Shown: positions 9,068 through 17,841, counted from the first letter of the stretch. The stretch: DNA of 64,000 nt from UBA10646 sp003456175 (GCA_031976225.1 DALYLQ010000003.1:1-64000); one strand, 5' to 3'. Notes: generated by a model from the letters alone, not told the origin. Translations and numbers: made by a program.

Positions 9068-9260
9068 AAATAAAAAAAGGTCCTTCCGTAGAAACGGACT
9101 GACCTCTAACGATTGCTTGCCATATGAAAAAGAGATAAAAATCTTTTCGAATTGCTCAGCACTTAAACTGAGCGTTGGCCTCTACACGATTTGCTTTTCT
9201 AACGATTGCCTGCCTTTGAAATTAACTTTGTTCTTTCGTTCGTTATTTGTGTATCACCAA
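9068..9260 (-). ncRNA. Candidate small RNA, about 190 nt, minus strand
   Basis: The 474-bp gap between recQ and the next gene has no convincing reading frame but contains the full outline of a minus-strand transcription unit. A Bacteroidota promoter is present: TTG at 9297-9295, a 20-bp spacer, then TACTTTTG at 9274-9267, putting the start near 9260. It ends in a hairpin (AGGTC + TCCGT with ACGGA + GACCT, 9078-9105) followed by seven T on the minus strand. Inside, GGCARGCAATCGTTAGA occurs twice (complement of about 9200-9215 and 9106-9122), and GCTCAG / CTGAGC forms a hairpin near 9154-9173. The two repeats could be target-pairing sites. I do not recognise the family. Confidence 0.5.
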
Positions 9261-9266
9261 CGAGAA

Positions 9267-9297
9267 CAAAAGTATTACCCTACAGTAATGTAGACAA
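9267..9297 (-). promoter_or_regulatory. Promoter of the candidate small RNA
   Basis: Minus strand: TTG, a spacer of 20 bases, then TACTTTTG, an exact TAnnTTTG -7 box. Spacing lies within the 17-23 range known for Bacteroidota housekeeping promoters. No minus-strand gene lies downstream before recQ's convergent end. Confidence 0.55.
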
Positions 9298-9384
9298 TTC
9301 AATTATTTTTGTTTTTCAGTACGGCAAACCCGTTACTAAAAACTTAAAACCCTTGCCAACATTGGCTTTGAAGCTAAAAAATCT

Positions 9385-10935
9385 ATGATGTCCAACCGTT
9401 CTGCCGATATTGTTTTTCACCTCATAAAATCTTTAGAAAAGGCAGAAAAGCGGCATTTCAAGCTCTACATCACTCGTAATTCGGCAAAGCAAGACCTAAA
9501 AATTATTCAGCTTTTCGATGCCATGGATAAGCTTGAAGAATACGATGAAAAATGGCTACTCAAAAAAATGGGCGCCATTACCAAACCTCAGCTAGCTAAT
9601 ATGAAAACACACTTGTATAAACAGGTGTTGGCTAGCCTTCGCTTATTAAAAACAGCAGAAAGCACCGATTTGCAGTTAAGCGAACAGCTCGATTATGCCA
9701 GAATTTTATACCATAAAGGCTTAAAACTACAAGCACTTAAAATACTTGAGAAAGCCAAAGAATTAGCAAAAGCCAACAGTAAGTTTAACTACTTAGCACA
9801 AGTAATTAGCTTAGAGAAAAAAATTGAAAACTTACATATCACACGTACTTCGCAAGAAAAGATTGAACAAATAACCCAAGAGTCGCTCAACATTAGCGAG
9901 CACATTCAAAGCGTAAGTAAGCTAAGCAACTTGGCACTACTGCTATACCGTTGGTACACGCAGCATGGCCATGCACGTAACCCAGAAGATGAAATTGATG
10001 TAAAAGCGTTTTTTAAACAACACCTTCCGAAGCAGGTAGAAAAAATTACCGACTTCTACGAGCTTTTATACTTGTATCAGGCGCATTGCTGGTATGCATT
10101 TATCAGGCAAGATTTTTTAATGTATTATCGTTACAGTCAAAAATGGATTGATTTATACATTAAGCAACCAGAAATGATAATGGTTGAAACAGGCCACTAC
10201 ATTAAAGGCATGCACAACCTATTAAATGCTCACTTTGACTTACGCAATTTCAAAGCATTTGAACAAACGCTAGCACAATTTGAAGCGTTTGAAAAAACCG
10301 AAGTTGCACAATTGCACGATAATTTTCGTACACACACTTCTATATACATCAATAGTGCCAAAATTAACCGTCATTTAATGATGGGAACTTTTGAAGCGGC
10401 ACTGCCTTTGGTGCCAGCTATTGAAACCAAGCTCGCTGCCTACGAGTTGTATGTAGATAGGCATCGTATTCTTATTTTCAACTACAAATTTGCCCTCTTA
10501 TATTTTGGTGCCGGCAAGTTTGATACCTGTATTGATTACTTGCATCGTATTATTCACGGGCCGGTTGATTTGCGTAACGATTTGCAGAGTTATAGCCGAT
10601 TGCTACACCTCATGGCACACTACGAATTGGGCAACTACGATTTAATGGACTCACTTACCAAATCGGTGTACCGCTTCATGGCAAAAATGGAAAGCTTCAC
10701 CGTGGTAGAAGAACAAATTTTTAAGTTCTTGCGGCAGTCTTTCAATTTAAGTCCACGCCAAATGAAGCCCGAGCTCGAAAAACTCCTACAAAATGTTAAG
10801 CACCTCGAAAACAACCGCTATCAAACCCGCACACTAGCTTACTTAGATGTAATCAGTTGGCTTGAAAGTAAAGTGCAAGGCACCACCATGAGTCAGGTAA
10901 TACAACAGAAATACCAAACAAGTAAGCACCGTTAA
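9385..10935 (+). CDS. Helical-repeat (TPR-like) protein of unknown function
   Basis: A 516-residue soluble protein with no signal peptide or membrane segment. It is almost entirely helical, with repeating pairs of amphipathic helices rich in Leu, Tyr, Lys and Glu that resemble a tetratricopeptide superhelix (for example ARILYHKGLKLQALKILEKA at about 110-130). No catalytic motif is visible. Such proteins usually act as scaffolds; I do not recognise a named family. A second Met (MSNRSADIV) follows the first directly, so the start is uncertain by one codon. A dispersed-motif copy lies three bases after the stop. The upstream gap holds a candidate small RNA on the other strand, whose promoter (9267-9297) faces away from this gene. 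Confidence 0.8.
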   Translation: MMSNRSADIVFHLIKSLEKAEKRHFKLYITRNSAKQDLKIIQLFDAMDKLEEYDEKWLLKKMGAITKPQLANMKTHLYKQVLASLRLLKTAESTDLQLSEQLDYARILYHKGLKLQALKILEKAKELAKANSKFNYLAQVISLEKKIENLHITRTSQEKIEQITQESLNISEHIQSVSKLSNLALLLYRWYTQHGHARNPEDEIDVKAFFKQHLPKQVEKITDFYELLYLYQAHCWYAFIRQDFLMYYRYSQKWIDLYIKQPEMIMVETGHYIKGMHNLLNAHFDLRNFKAFEQTLAQFEAFEKTEVAQLHDNFRTHTSIYINSAKINRHLMMGTFEAALPLVPAIETKLAAYELYVDRHRILIFNYKFALLYFGAGKFDTCIDYLHRIIHGPVDLRNDLQSYSRLLHLMAHYELGNYDLMDSLTKSVYRFMAKMESFTVVEEQIFKFLRQSFNLSPRQMKPELEKLLQNVKHLENNRYQTRTLAYLDVISWLESKVQGTTMSQVIQQKYQTSKHR

Positions 10936-11078
10936 TACATTTACCGCAAGGTTATTCACCGTATAAATCTCTGCGTTCGTATAGAATTGGGCTAAAAAAG
11001 GATAAACGGTACGTTGTGCATTAAACCTTTTTGCAACTTGCAGGTTCTACGAAGAGTTTCTTAATTTATTTTTTTGCT

Positions 11079-13934
11079 ATGAGAAAACTTTACCTCTTAT
11101 TGGTGAGTACGTTGCTAACCTCGGCGCTATGGGCTCAATCTGGCACTGTTGAAGGTGCTTTAAAAGATACCGTTAACAAACAAAATTTAAAAGCAGCTAC
11201 GGTTAGTGTATTAGAGTCAAGCGATAGCAGCTTGGTAACTTTCGGACTTAGTACCGATGGTGGTAATTTTTTAATTAAGAATATACCTTACGGTAAATAT
11301 CTGCTGCAGGTTAACTTTCAAAGCTTTGAAGCCAAGTTCGTTCCATTTATAATTGATGCCCAAAACCCACAAGCTAAATTGGGCAATGTATACTTACTAC
11401 CACAGGCCAACATGTTAGATTCCGTAGTGGTATCACAAAGTCCCGTTCGAATTAAAGGCGATACGGTAGAGTACAATGCTGGTAGCTTTAAAACCAAACC
11501 CAACGCTGTAGTAGAAGATGTGTTGAAAAAATTACCCGGTGTACAAGTGAATAAAGACGGTACTATTACTGCACAAGGCGAAACTGTACAACGTGTTTTG
11601 GTAGATGGTAAGCGTTTCTTTGGCGACGACCCCAAACTAGCAACACGTAACTTACCTAGCGAGGTAATTGATAAAATTCAAGTGTTCGATGCCCAAAGCG
11701 ATCAAAGTGCATTTACAGGTTTTGATGACGGTACCCGTCAAAAAACCATCAACATCACTACCAAAAAAGACAAAAGGAAAGGCTTTTTTGGCAAAGGAAT
11801 GGTAGGTGGCGGAACGCAAGACCGTTTTGAAAGCAGTTTAAGTTTCAACCGCTTTAATGGTAATCAACAACTTACATTCATTGGGCAAGCCAATAATGTG
11901 AACCGTCAAGGGTTTAGTTTGCAAGACATACTTGGCGTAATGAACAGCGGTGGTGGTGGTTTTGGAGGTGGTGCACGTGGCGGCGGCGGTGGTGGCCGTG
12001 GTGGCGGTGCACTCGTACAAAACCTATTGAGTGGTACCAATAATAACGGTATCACTACCATTTATGCCGGCGGACTTAACTACCGCGATGTATGGAGCAA
12101 AAAAACCGAAGCTTATGGTAGCTATTTTTATAACAATAGCCGTGTAGATAGAAATCAAACATCTTTTACAGAAAACCTAATTAAGGGCGATAGCAGCATT
12201 TTTCAAACCAGCTTAACCGATAACGTTAATAAGAATCAAGTACACCGTTTCAACTTTAACATTGAAACCAACTTCGATTCTATGAACAGCCTCATTATTC
12301 GTCCGAATGTTACCTATCAGAACAGTAGAACCGATAATGAAACCACCACCACAAGTATTCGTGGCCAAAGCAAGTTACTAAATAGCAGTACTGCTCGCAG
12401 TACTAGTAATAGCGAAGGCTACAATGCCAATGCCGATATTACATTTAGGCACCGTTTCAAAAAACGTGGCCGTACTTTTTCCGTTAATACACAGTTTGGT
12501 GGTAATCAAAACGATAGAACAGGCTACAACTTCAGCATAGTTACTACGAACCCGCCATTGGGTGGCAGCAGAATAGATACTATTAATCAGCAAAACATTA
12601 ACAACACCCTTGGGCGCAACTTTAGTAGTAATTTGAGCTATACTGAGCCTATTGCCAAAGGCATTTTAGCAGAAATTAGTTACAACTATGGGTACACATT
12701 CAACAACAACGATCGCAAAACATTTGATTTCGGAAAAACCAGCGGCCAGTTCGATGTTGTAAATACCAACCTCACCAACAACTTCGAAAATACCAATATT
12801 AGCCACCGTGGTAGCCTTGGCTTACGTATGCAAAAACAAAAGTATAATGGTGGTATTAGCTTAGGCGTACAATCGGCAACACTTGAAAGTTACAACGTAA
12901 CCAAAGACAGTACCCTTAGCCAAAAGTTCATTAACCTATTCCCTTCGGCCAACTTCACGTATAATTTTTCGCGTAGCAAAAACCTTCGCTTCAATTACCG
13001 TGGCCGAACCAACCAACCTAGTGTAACACAGTTACAACCCGTGGTAGATAATAGTAACCCACTATACATTCAAGAAGGTAACCCTGGCTTAGCACAAGAA
13101 TTCAACAACAGCTTCAACCTCAACTATAGCCAGTTTGATGTTGTAACCTTCCGTAACTTTTTTGTAGCACTTAATGGTAGCGTAACAGCCGATAAAATTG
13201 TAAACAGTACCATATACACACCCGCTGGCGGACAAATTGTACGACCCATTAACATGAGTGGTGTATTTAATGTAGCAGGTTTTGTGAATTTCGGCTTCCC
13301 CGTTAAAAAGCTGAAAGGCAACATCAATTTCGGTACCAATATTACCCATGCACAAGATGTTAGTATGGTTAATAACATAAAAAATTATACCCGCAATACC
13401 AATACAAGCCTTACGGTAAATTTCAATACAACCAAGTTTGAAAACCTCGATATCAACATATCTAGCACCACTAATTACAACTTTGTTCGTTACACCTTAC
13501 AACCCGAACAAAACGCCAACTTCTTCACCCAAATTTTTGGTTTAGATCTTACCCATACTTCTAAAAAAGGTTTGATTTTAGGCAGCGAGTTCGATTATAC
13601 TTACAATGGTGGCCGTACCGATGGTTTCAACCAAAGTATTCCTCTCTTAAACCTCAGCATTGGTACACAAATCTTTAAAAACAAAAGCGGCGAACTAAAA
13701 CTCACCGTGTACGATGTGCTTAACCAAAACCAAAGCATAGTACGAACTGTAACAGATAATACCGTACGCGATGTAAGAACCAATATTCTTACACGCTACG
13801 CCAGCCTAACATTCACCTATAACCTCCGAAAATTTGCTGGTGCCAATATGCCAATGCCATCGTTTATGAACAATATGTTCCGCAGATCGCAGCGTACCGG
13901 TGGTGGTATTATGATGGGTGGTCCGGGCATGTAA
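11079..13934 (+). CDS. TonB-dependent receptor-like outer membrane beta-barrel protein
   Basis: A 951-residue outer-membrane protein. A signal peptide (MRKLYLLLVSTLLTSALWAQ) is followed by a CarboxypepD_reg-like domain (about 22-105), a plug-like domain (about 120-235, with VVEDVLKKLPGVQVNKDG and VLVDGKRFFGDDP) and a long barrel of alternating strands. No SusD partner is adjacent. A glycine-rich insert of about 20 residues near residue 300 interrupts an early barrel loop, and the C-terminus ends in a Gly/Met-rich tail (GGGIMMGGPGM) rather than the usual terminal aromatic. I start at ATG 11079, where the signal peptide begins, not 16 codons upstream. The transported substrate is unknown. Two dispersed-motif copies lie inside, at 11285 and 13409. 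Confidence 0.88.
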   Translation: MRKLYLLLVSTLLTSALWAQSGTVEGALKDTVNKQNLKAATVSVLESSDSSLVTFGLSTDGGNFLIKNIPYGKYLLQVNFQSFEAKFVPFIIDAQNPQAKLGNVYLLPQANMLDSVVVSQSPVRIKGDTVEYNAGSFKTKPNAVVEDVLKKLPGVQVNKDGTITAQGETVQRVLVDGKRFFGDDPKLATRNLPSEVIDKIQVFDAQSDQSAFTGFDDGTRQKTINITTKKDKRKGFFGKGMVGGGTQDRFESSLSFNRFNGNQQLTFIGQANNVNRQGFSLQDILGVMNSGGGGFGGGARGGGGGGRGGGALVQNLLSGTNNNGITTIYAGGLNYRDVWSKKTEAYGSYFYNNSRVDRNQTSFTENLIKGDSSIFQTSLTDNVNKNQVHRFNFNIETNFDSMNSLIIRPNVTYQNSRTDNETTTTSIRGQSKLLNSSTARSTSNSEGYNANADITFRHRFKKRGRTFSVNTQFGGNQNDRTGYNFSIVTTNPPLGGSRIDTINQQNINNTLGRNFSSNLSYTEPIAKGILAEISYNYGYTFNNNDRKTFDFGKTSGQFDVVNTNLTNNFENTNISHRGSLGLRMQKQKYNGGISLGVQSATLESYNVTKDSTLSQKFINLFPSANFTYNFSRSKNLRFNYRGRTNQPSVTQLQPVVDNSNPLYIQEGNPGLAQEFNNSFNLNYSQFDVVTFRNFFVALNGSVTADKIVNSTIYTPAGGQIVRPINMSGVFNVAGFVNFGFPVKKLKGNINFGTNITHAQDVSMVNNIKNYTRNTNTSLTVNFNTTKFENLDINISSTTNYNFVRYTLQPEQNANFFTQIFGLDLTHTSKKGLILGSEFDYTYNGGRTDGFNQSIPLLNLSIGTQIFKNKSGELKLTVYDVLNQNQSIVRTVTDNTVRDVRTNILTRYASLTFTYNLRKFAGANMPMPSFMNNMFRRSQRTGGGIMMGGPGM

Positions 13935-13936
13935 TC

Positions 13937-14033
13937 CATTTACCGCAAGGTTAACAACGTTAATTAACCATAATAAAAAGCCAGCATTTGAATATTAATG
14001 CTGGCTTTTTTATAAGTATACCTTACGGTAAAT
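13937..14033. repeat. Inverted dispersed-motif pair around a bidirectional terminator
   Basis: CATTTACCGCAAGGT at 13937-13951 and its inverted partner ACCTTACGGTAAAT at 14020-14033 flank the hairpin 13975-14010 between two convergent genes. Confidence 0.75.
13975..14011. terminator. Bidirectional intrinsic terminator
   Basis: A perfect 14-bp stem AAAAAGCCAGCATT / AATGCTGGCTTTTT with an 8-nt loop gives a T-run on both strands. It serves the receptor gene (plus) and the merC-like gene (minus). Confidence 0.85.
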
Positions 14034-14041
14034 AAAATGAT

Positions 14042-14434
14042 TTAATGGTTACAATCGTCGCTATGGGCATGGTTGTGTACACGACAAAGTTTGTAATTAA
14101 GCCAGTGGCCAGCTACAATAGCCAATACTGCAGGTAACAAAAACCATAAATGCAATTCGTGCCAAATTACTTTAGCCACCAAACAGGCAATACCCAGCGT
14201 AAATAAACCAATAGGCCACCAACTATGATGGTGCTTTTTATAGCCATGCTGCAAGCTGTACACACCCAGTGCAAAGGCTACAGCAATCATTACATATTCA
14301 AAGGTGGCATTATCGAGCAGTTCAACACCAAATAAAGGAATGCTACTTACCACTAATGGTAATAAGGCACAATGTATGGCACAAGCTACCGAAGCAGCAA
14401 TACCCAACGCATCCCAATTGAACTTAACTCCCAT
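14042..14434 (-). CDS. MerC-domain membrane protein
   Basis: A 130-residue inner-membrane protein with about four hydrophobic helices. The first helix carries the MerC signature of paired cysteines (ASVACAIHCALLP). The C-terminal tail is rich in His and Cys (CRVHNHAHSDDCNH), as expected for metal handling. In known MerC proteins this fold moves mercuric ion; in Bacteroidota the domain often sits next to Fur-type regulators and may handle zinc or another metal. It diverges from the SCO1-like and fur genes, with a perfect palindromic operator in the shared promoter region. No mer operon genes are present, so mercury resistance is not supported. Confidence 0.85.
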   Translation of the reverse strand: MGVKFNWDALGIAASVACAIHCALLPLVVSSIPLFGVELLDNATFEYVMIAVAFALGVYSLQHGYKKHHHSWWPIGLFTLGIACLVAKVIWHELHLWFLLPAVLAIVAGHWLNYKLCRVHNHAHSDDCNH

Positions 14435-14469
14435 AATCGAACGGCAAATATACTAAGCATTTGGCTGGC

Positions 14470-14488
14470 TTTGCAACCAAGTTGCAAA
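14470..14488. promoter_or_regulatory. Palindromic operator, probable Fur/Zur-family site
   Basis: TTTGCAAC-CAA-GTTGCAAA is a perfect inverted repeat with 8-bp arms and a 3-bp centre. It lies in the divergent promoter between the merC-like gene and the SCO1-fur pair. Its size and symmetry fit a dimeric Fur-family site, and the regulator encoded 0.75 kb away is the obvious candidate. The metal sensed is not shown by sequence. Confidence 0.6.
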
Positions 14489-14537
14489 GGTTTTGTTGAT
14501 TTTAGCAAATCAGTACGAAGCAGCTACTAGCATCACG

Positions 14538-14545
14538 TAATTTTG
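14538..14545 (+). promoter_or_regulatory. -7 box of the SCO1-fur promoter
   Basis: TAATTTTG matches TAnnTTTG exactly and lies 19 bases before the SCO1-like ATG. A clear -33 TTTG at the usual spacing is not visible, as often at regulated promoters. Confidence 0.45.
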
Positions 14546-14564
14546 CAGCATCAAACTACGCAGT

Positions 14565-15227
14565 ATGTTTAAGAACAAGTGGGTTTTGTATCTAGGCTTT
14601 TTTGGCTTATTGGTATTGGGTTTTTGGCTATTTGTGTTTAAGGGTACCGATAAATGGAAAAAGAAAAGTCCTATTTTAACCTATGTACAGCCATTTGCCT
14701 TTAAAAATCAAGATGGTATTCGTTTTACCAATCAAGATATGTTGGGTAAGGTTAATGTAGTAGAGTTTTTCTTCACTACATGCAAGGGTATTTGTCCGAA
14801 CATGAACAGTAACATGCGTAAGGTGTACGATCGCTTTAAAACCTATCCCGATTTTCAAATTGTAGCCCACACTTGCGACCCCGACCGCGATAGTGTGCCC
14901 GTTTTAAAAAAATACGCCGATAGTCTTGGTATTGATACCCACAAATGGGTGTTTTTAACAGGCCGAAAAGATAGCCTCTATAAACAAGCCCGTGTAAGCT
15001 ACTTACTAGACGACCCCAAGAATGAGCTGAAAGATGTTGCCAGCGATTTTATTCATACCCAATTTTTCGCCGTGGTTGATAAAAACGGGCGTGTACGTGG
15101 TCAAATATTCGACGGACTTAAAACTGCCGATTTACAAAAATTAGAGAACTTAGTACAACGTTTGTTAGATGAACCAGCCGAACAAACCAACTTTGTAAAT
15201 GGTATCTTTAACAACAACCCGCAATAA
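14565..15227 (+). CDS. SCO1/SenC-family copper chaperone or thioredoxin-like protein
   Basis: A 220-residue membrane-anchored thioredoxin-fold protein. A single N-terminal hydrophobic helix (about 8-25) puts the domain in the periplasm. The metal/redox site CKGIC is present in FFFTTCKGICPNM, and the distal copper-ligand histidine is in DFIHTQFFAVVD. In the family such proteins deliver copper to cytochrome oxidase CuA or act as thiol reductants. It is followed three bases later by a Fur-type regulator and diverges from a merC-like gene across a palindromic operator. This suggests metal-responsive control of all three genes. No cytochrome oxidase genes are in the window. Confidence 0.9.
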   Translation: MFKNKWVLYLGFFGLLVLGFWLFVFKGTDKWKKKSPILTYVQPFAFKNQDGIRFTNQDMLGKVNVVEFFFTTCKGICPNMNSNMRKVYDRFKTYPDFQIVAHTCDPDRDSVPVLKKYADSLGIDTHKWVFLTGRKDSLYKQARVSYLLDDPKNELKDVASDFIHTQFFAVVDKNGRVRGQIFDGLKTADLQKLENLVQRLLDEPAEQTNFVNGIFNNNPQ

Positions 15228-15230
15228 GGT

Positions 15231-15650
15231 ATGCAAGAGAAAGTAGCCCAACTGCTCAAAAAAAATCAAATGAGTGTTACTGCAAGTCGTACCAAAATAT
15301 TGGAGCTATTCTTGGCATCGCAGGGAGCGTTGGCACATGCCGATATTGAACGATTAACCAACGGATTTGATCGGGTAACCATTTATAGAACGCTGCAAAC
15401 TTTTGTAGATAAGGGTTTGGTACATACGATACCCACCGCCGACAACAGCGTACGCTATGCTTTGTGCAAAGATGAATGCTCGCAAGGCCACCATCACGAT
15501 GATCATGTACATTTCATGTGCGACGACTGTGGCAATACCTATTGTTTAGATCATATACATGTGCCGGCAGTGCATTTGCCGCAAGGTTTTGTGGTAAAAC
15601 AAACCGATGTTGTAGTTAGCGGTATTTGTAGTAATTGTACCTTACGGTAA
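15231..15650 (+). CDS. Fur-family metal-responsive transcriptional repressor
   Basis: A 139-residue Fur/Zur-type regulator. The N-terminal winged helix (about 1-80) includes TIYRTLQTFVDKGLVH. The dimerisation domain has a histidine-rich metal site (HHHDDHVHFMC) and two CxxC pairs (CDDC and CSNC) for structural zinc. It overlaps no neighbour and lies three bases after the SCO1-like gene, so the two are probably co-transcribed and autoregulated through the 14470-14488 palindrome. The last codons and the TAA stop are supplied by a dispersed-motif copy (15639-15653, read Thr-Leu-Arg-stop), and another copy in frame reads His-Leu-Pro-Gln-Gly (15573). Whether it senses zinc, iron or another metal is not decided. 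Confidence 0.9.
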   Translation: MQEKVAQLLKKNQMSVTASRTKILELFLASQGALAHADIERLTNGFDRVTIYRTLQTFVDKGLVHTIPTADNSVRYALCKDECSQGHHHDDHVHFMCDDCGNTYCLDHIHVPAVHLPQGFVVKQTDVVVSGICSNCTLR

Positions 15651-15746
15651 ATGAAACCACGCAACAAGAACGTATCAACAATTATATCAGAGATAAGGGG
15701 CGCCGTTGGCGCCCCTTATCTCTGAGTGCAACATTTACCGTAAGGT
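15639..15746. repeat. Inverted dispersed-motif pair around a long hairpin
   Basis: ACCTTACGGTAAATG at 15639-15653 (overlapping the fur stop codon) and CATTTACCGTAAGGT at 15732-15746 flank the 17-bp hairpin at 15688-15724 between two convergent genes. Confidence 0.8.
15688..15724. terminator. Long perfect hairpin between convergent genes
   Basis: A perfect 17-bp inverted repeat with loop GTT; the top of the stem is GGGGCGCC / GGCGCCCC. It lacks a T-run on both strands, yet its place between fur (plus) and the crotonase gene (minus) suggests a bidirectional terminator. Confidence 0.6.
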
Positions 15747-15759
15747 AATAGTATTGTAT

Positions 15760-16536
15760 TTAATTGTTTTGTACTGCTTTTTGCATTTTACTTTTAAAAC
15801 GTTCAATAGCTTTTTTACTGTGTTCGCTTAAAATAAGCTTGCCGCTAATGGCTGCCCTTTCGAACAGTAGCGTTTCCCAATGGTCGGTACCTTGCCATAA
15901 CGCCTTCTTTAATTCGGCCATGGCTTTCGGGCTACTCATTGCTAGTGTGGTAGATAGGCGAGCAATGCTATCTTCCATACTTTCTAGGCTTGGGTGTAAC
16001 TCGGCATATAAACCTTTGCGGCGAGCCCAATCGGCATTACGCCACATAGCAGCATCGATAGCTAATTGACTAAAAGCACTCGTACCTAACTTACGTTCTA
16101 CAGCGGGGCCAACTACAAACGGGCCAATGCCTACCGCTAGTTCGCTTAGTTTAACTTCGGCACCTTCTACAGCAATGGCATAATCGGCGGCTGCAGCAAG
16201 GCCAACGCCACCACCCACACACTTACCATGAACACGGGCTATAATAAATTTAGGGCACTTGCGCATGGCATTAATTACAGTTGCAAAACCGCTAAAAAAG
16301 TCTAATCCTTCGGTTTCGTTACTGATAGCAGCCAACTCATCGAACGATGCACCACTGCAAAACACCGATCCTTCGCTACGTAATACAATTACATGCACAT
16401 TGTTATTACCACCAAGTACTACCACCTCGTTGGTAAGTTCTTGCAACAACTTACGAGGCATAGAGTTGCTCTGTGGGTGGTGAAAGGTAATGGTACCAAT
16501 ATGGTTAACTATTTCGCTTTTTACATATCCTTCCAT
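15760..16536 (-). CDS. Enoyl-CoA hydratase/isomerase (crotonase) family protein
   Basis: A 258-residue crotonase-fold protein. The oxyanion-hole regions are visible: FCSGASFDEL near residue 60 and HGKCVGGGVGLAAAADYAIA near 105-125. Of the two usual catalytic glutamates, the segment AEVKLSELAVGIGPFVVGP keeps a Glu at the first position. The exact reaction (hydration, isomerisation or methylglutaconyl-type) cannot be set from sequence. The gene stands alone, convergent with fur and downstream of a histidine kinase on the same strand, with no beta-oxidation partners nearby. Length is normal for the family. Confidence 0.88.
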   Translation of the reverse strand: MEGYVKSEIVNHIGTITFHHPQSNSMPRKLLQELTNEVVVLGGNNNVHVIVLRSEGSVFCSGASFDELAAISNETEGLDFFSGFATVINAMRKCPKFIIARVHGKCVGGGVGLAAAADYAIAVEGAEVKLSELAVGIGPFVVGPAVERKLGTSAFSQLAIDAAMWRNADWARRKGLYAELHPSLESMEDSIARLSTTLAMSSPKAMAELKKALWQGTDHWETLLFERAAISGKLILSEHSKKAIERFKSKMQKAVQNN

Positions 16537-16647
16537 ACAATTTGGGTTTTAGTGTGGCAATATCGTTGCTAACAAATATGCACTTATTCTGTTGCGTTTT
16601 AACCAAAAAGCAATAGCCTTACGGTAAAAATTAACACTGTAATAGCA

Positions 16648-17841
16648 CTATACAGCAGGTTGTTCCAATAAGGTAATGCTTACGCTAGTGCCAATATTAA
16701 CAGCACTGCTTATTTCCATAATACCGTCTATTTTATCTAAAAATTCCTTCACCAAACTTAATCCTAGGCCACTACCCAATTCATCTTTAGTGCCGGGCGT
16801 GCTATAGGTTTTATGTCCAGAATTTAAGGCCTCAATGGTAGCCGCCTCCATGCCAATACCAGTATCAGATACCATTATTTGTATCCACCCATCACTGGAT
16901 GTAGCTAACACTTTAATAGCACCATTTTCGGTGTATTTATTAGCATTTACTAATAGGTTACGGATAATAAATTGTAATGCTTGTGGGTCGGTTTCTACCA
17001 CCAAATTGCCATCTACAAGGTTAGAGAATTCGTTATTTTTTAGTTCGAATGCAACTTCATTTACGGCAACGCAATCTTCAACCAACTTTCTTAGCAATAC
17101 CGGCTGTCGAATAGGTGTTTTTACTTTCAATAATAGCTTACCCCAATCTACCAGATTATTCACCATGTTAATAGTGCTGGTAAGTTGCTTGCTACTCATA
17201 GCCAACATTTCATTCGCTTCGTCTTCGCTGATAATGTTTTGTTCTCGCAACTCTAAAATACTTTTCAAGGATGCCATTGGGTTGCGAACATCGTGTGCTA
17301 CAATAGAAATGATTTTGCTTTGAATGGCGGCCGATTGTTGCAGTTCTTTATTTTTCAAACGCAAGTCGAGCAGCTTCATACACTGGTTGGTGAGTACTCT
17401 TAGTGCAAAATTTTGCTCTGGTGTTAACTGCCGTGGCACCCTATCAATCACACAGAGTGTACCTACGTTGTAACCTCGGTCGGTAATTAATGGCATACCT
17501 GCATAAAAGCGAATATTGGGATCGCCAAGTACCAAGGGGTTATCAAAAAAGCGTTCGTCTTTAGTGGCGTCGTTCACCTCCATCATATCTCGTTGCATAA
17601 TGGCATGGCCACAAAAAGAAGTACTCCGCTCACCCTCGCTATTAGCAACGCCAACGCTAGCCTTAAACCACTGACGGTCGGCATCAATGAGTGTGATGGT
17701 GCTAATAGGTACCTGACAAATTTGAGAAGCTAATTGTGCCAACTGATCAAAATCGGCCTCATTGGCACTGTCAAGCAATTCGTATTTATACAGTTCTTTC
17801 AGCCGTTCACTTTCGTTGGCTGGTATTGGTGCAACTATCAT
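16648..17841 (-). CDS. GAF-domain sensor histidine kinase
   Basis: A soluble 397-residue kinase. The N-terminal GAF domain (about 15-150) has DADRQWFKASVGV and STSFCGHAIM, typical of GAF-kinases for unknown small ligands. A HisKA dimerisation domain follows with the phospho-acceptor histidine in SIVAHDVRNPMASL. The HATPase domain has the N box (NLLVNANKYTENG), G1 box (VSDTGIGM) and G2 box (GSGLGLSLVKEF). There is no membrane segment, so it senses an internal signal. I start at the ATG complementary to 17839-17841 (MIVAPIPANE), seven codons inside the longest frame. No response regulator is adjacent. Confidence 0.9.
   Translation of the reverse strand: MIVAPIPANESERLKELYKYELLDSANEADFDQLAQLASQICQVPISTITLIDADRQWFKASVGVANSEGERSTSFCGHAIMQRDMMEVNDATKDERFFDNPLVLGDPNIRFYAGMPLITDRGYNVGTLCVIDRVPRQLTPEQNFALRVLTNQCMKLLDLRLKNKELQQSAAIQSKIISIVAHDVRNPMASLKSILELREQNIISEDEANEMLAMSSKQLTSTINMVNNLVDWGKLLLKVKTPIRQPVLLRKLVEDCVAVNEVAFELKNNEFSNLVDGNLVVETDPQALQFIIRNLLVNANKYTENGAIKVLATSSDGWIQIMVSDTGIGMEAATIEALNSGHKTYSTPGTKDELGSGLGLSLVKEFLDKIDGIMEISSAVNIGTSVSITLLEQPAV

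Noticed and set aside
9206..9388. A 60-codon plus-strand frame upstream of the helical-repeat gene
   Set aside because: It has no start signal or family likeness and overlaps the promoter and 5' part of the candidate small RNA on the other strand.
11031..11078. An upstream in-frame ATG extending the receptor by 16 residues
   Set aside because: It would bury the signal peptide behind a polar tail; the inner ATG at 11079 starts a normal signal peptide.
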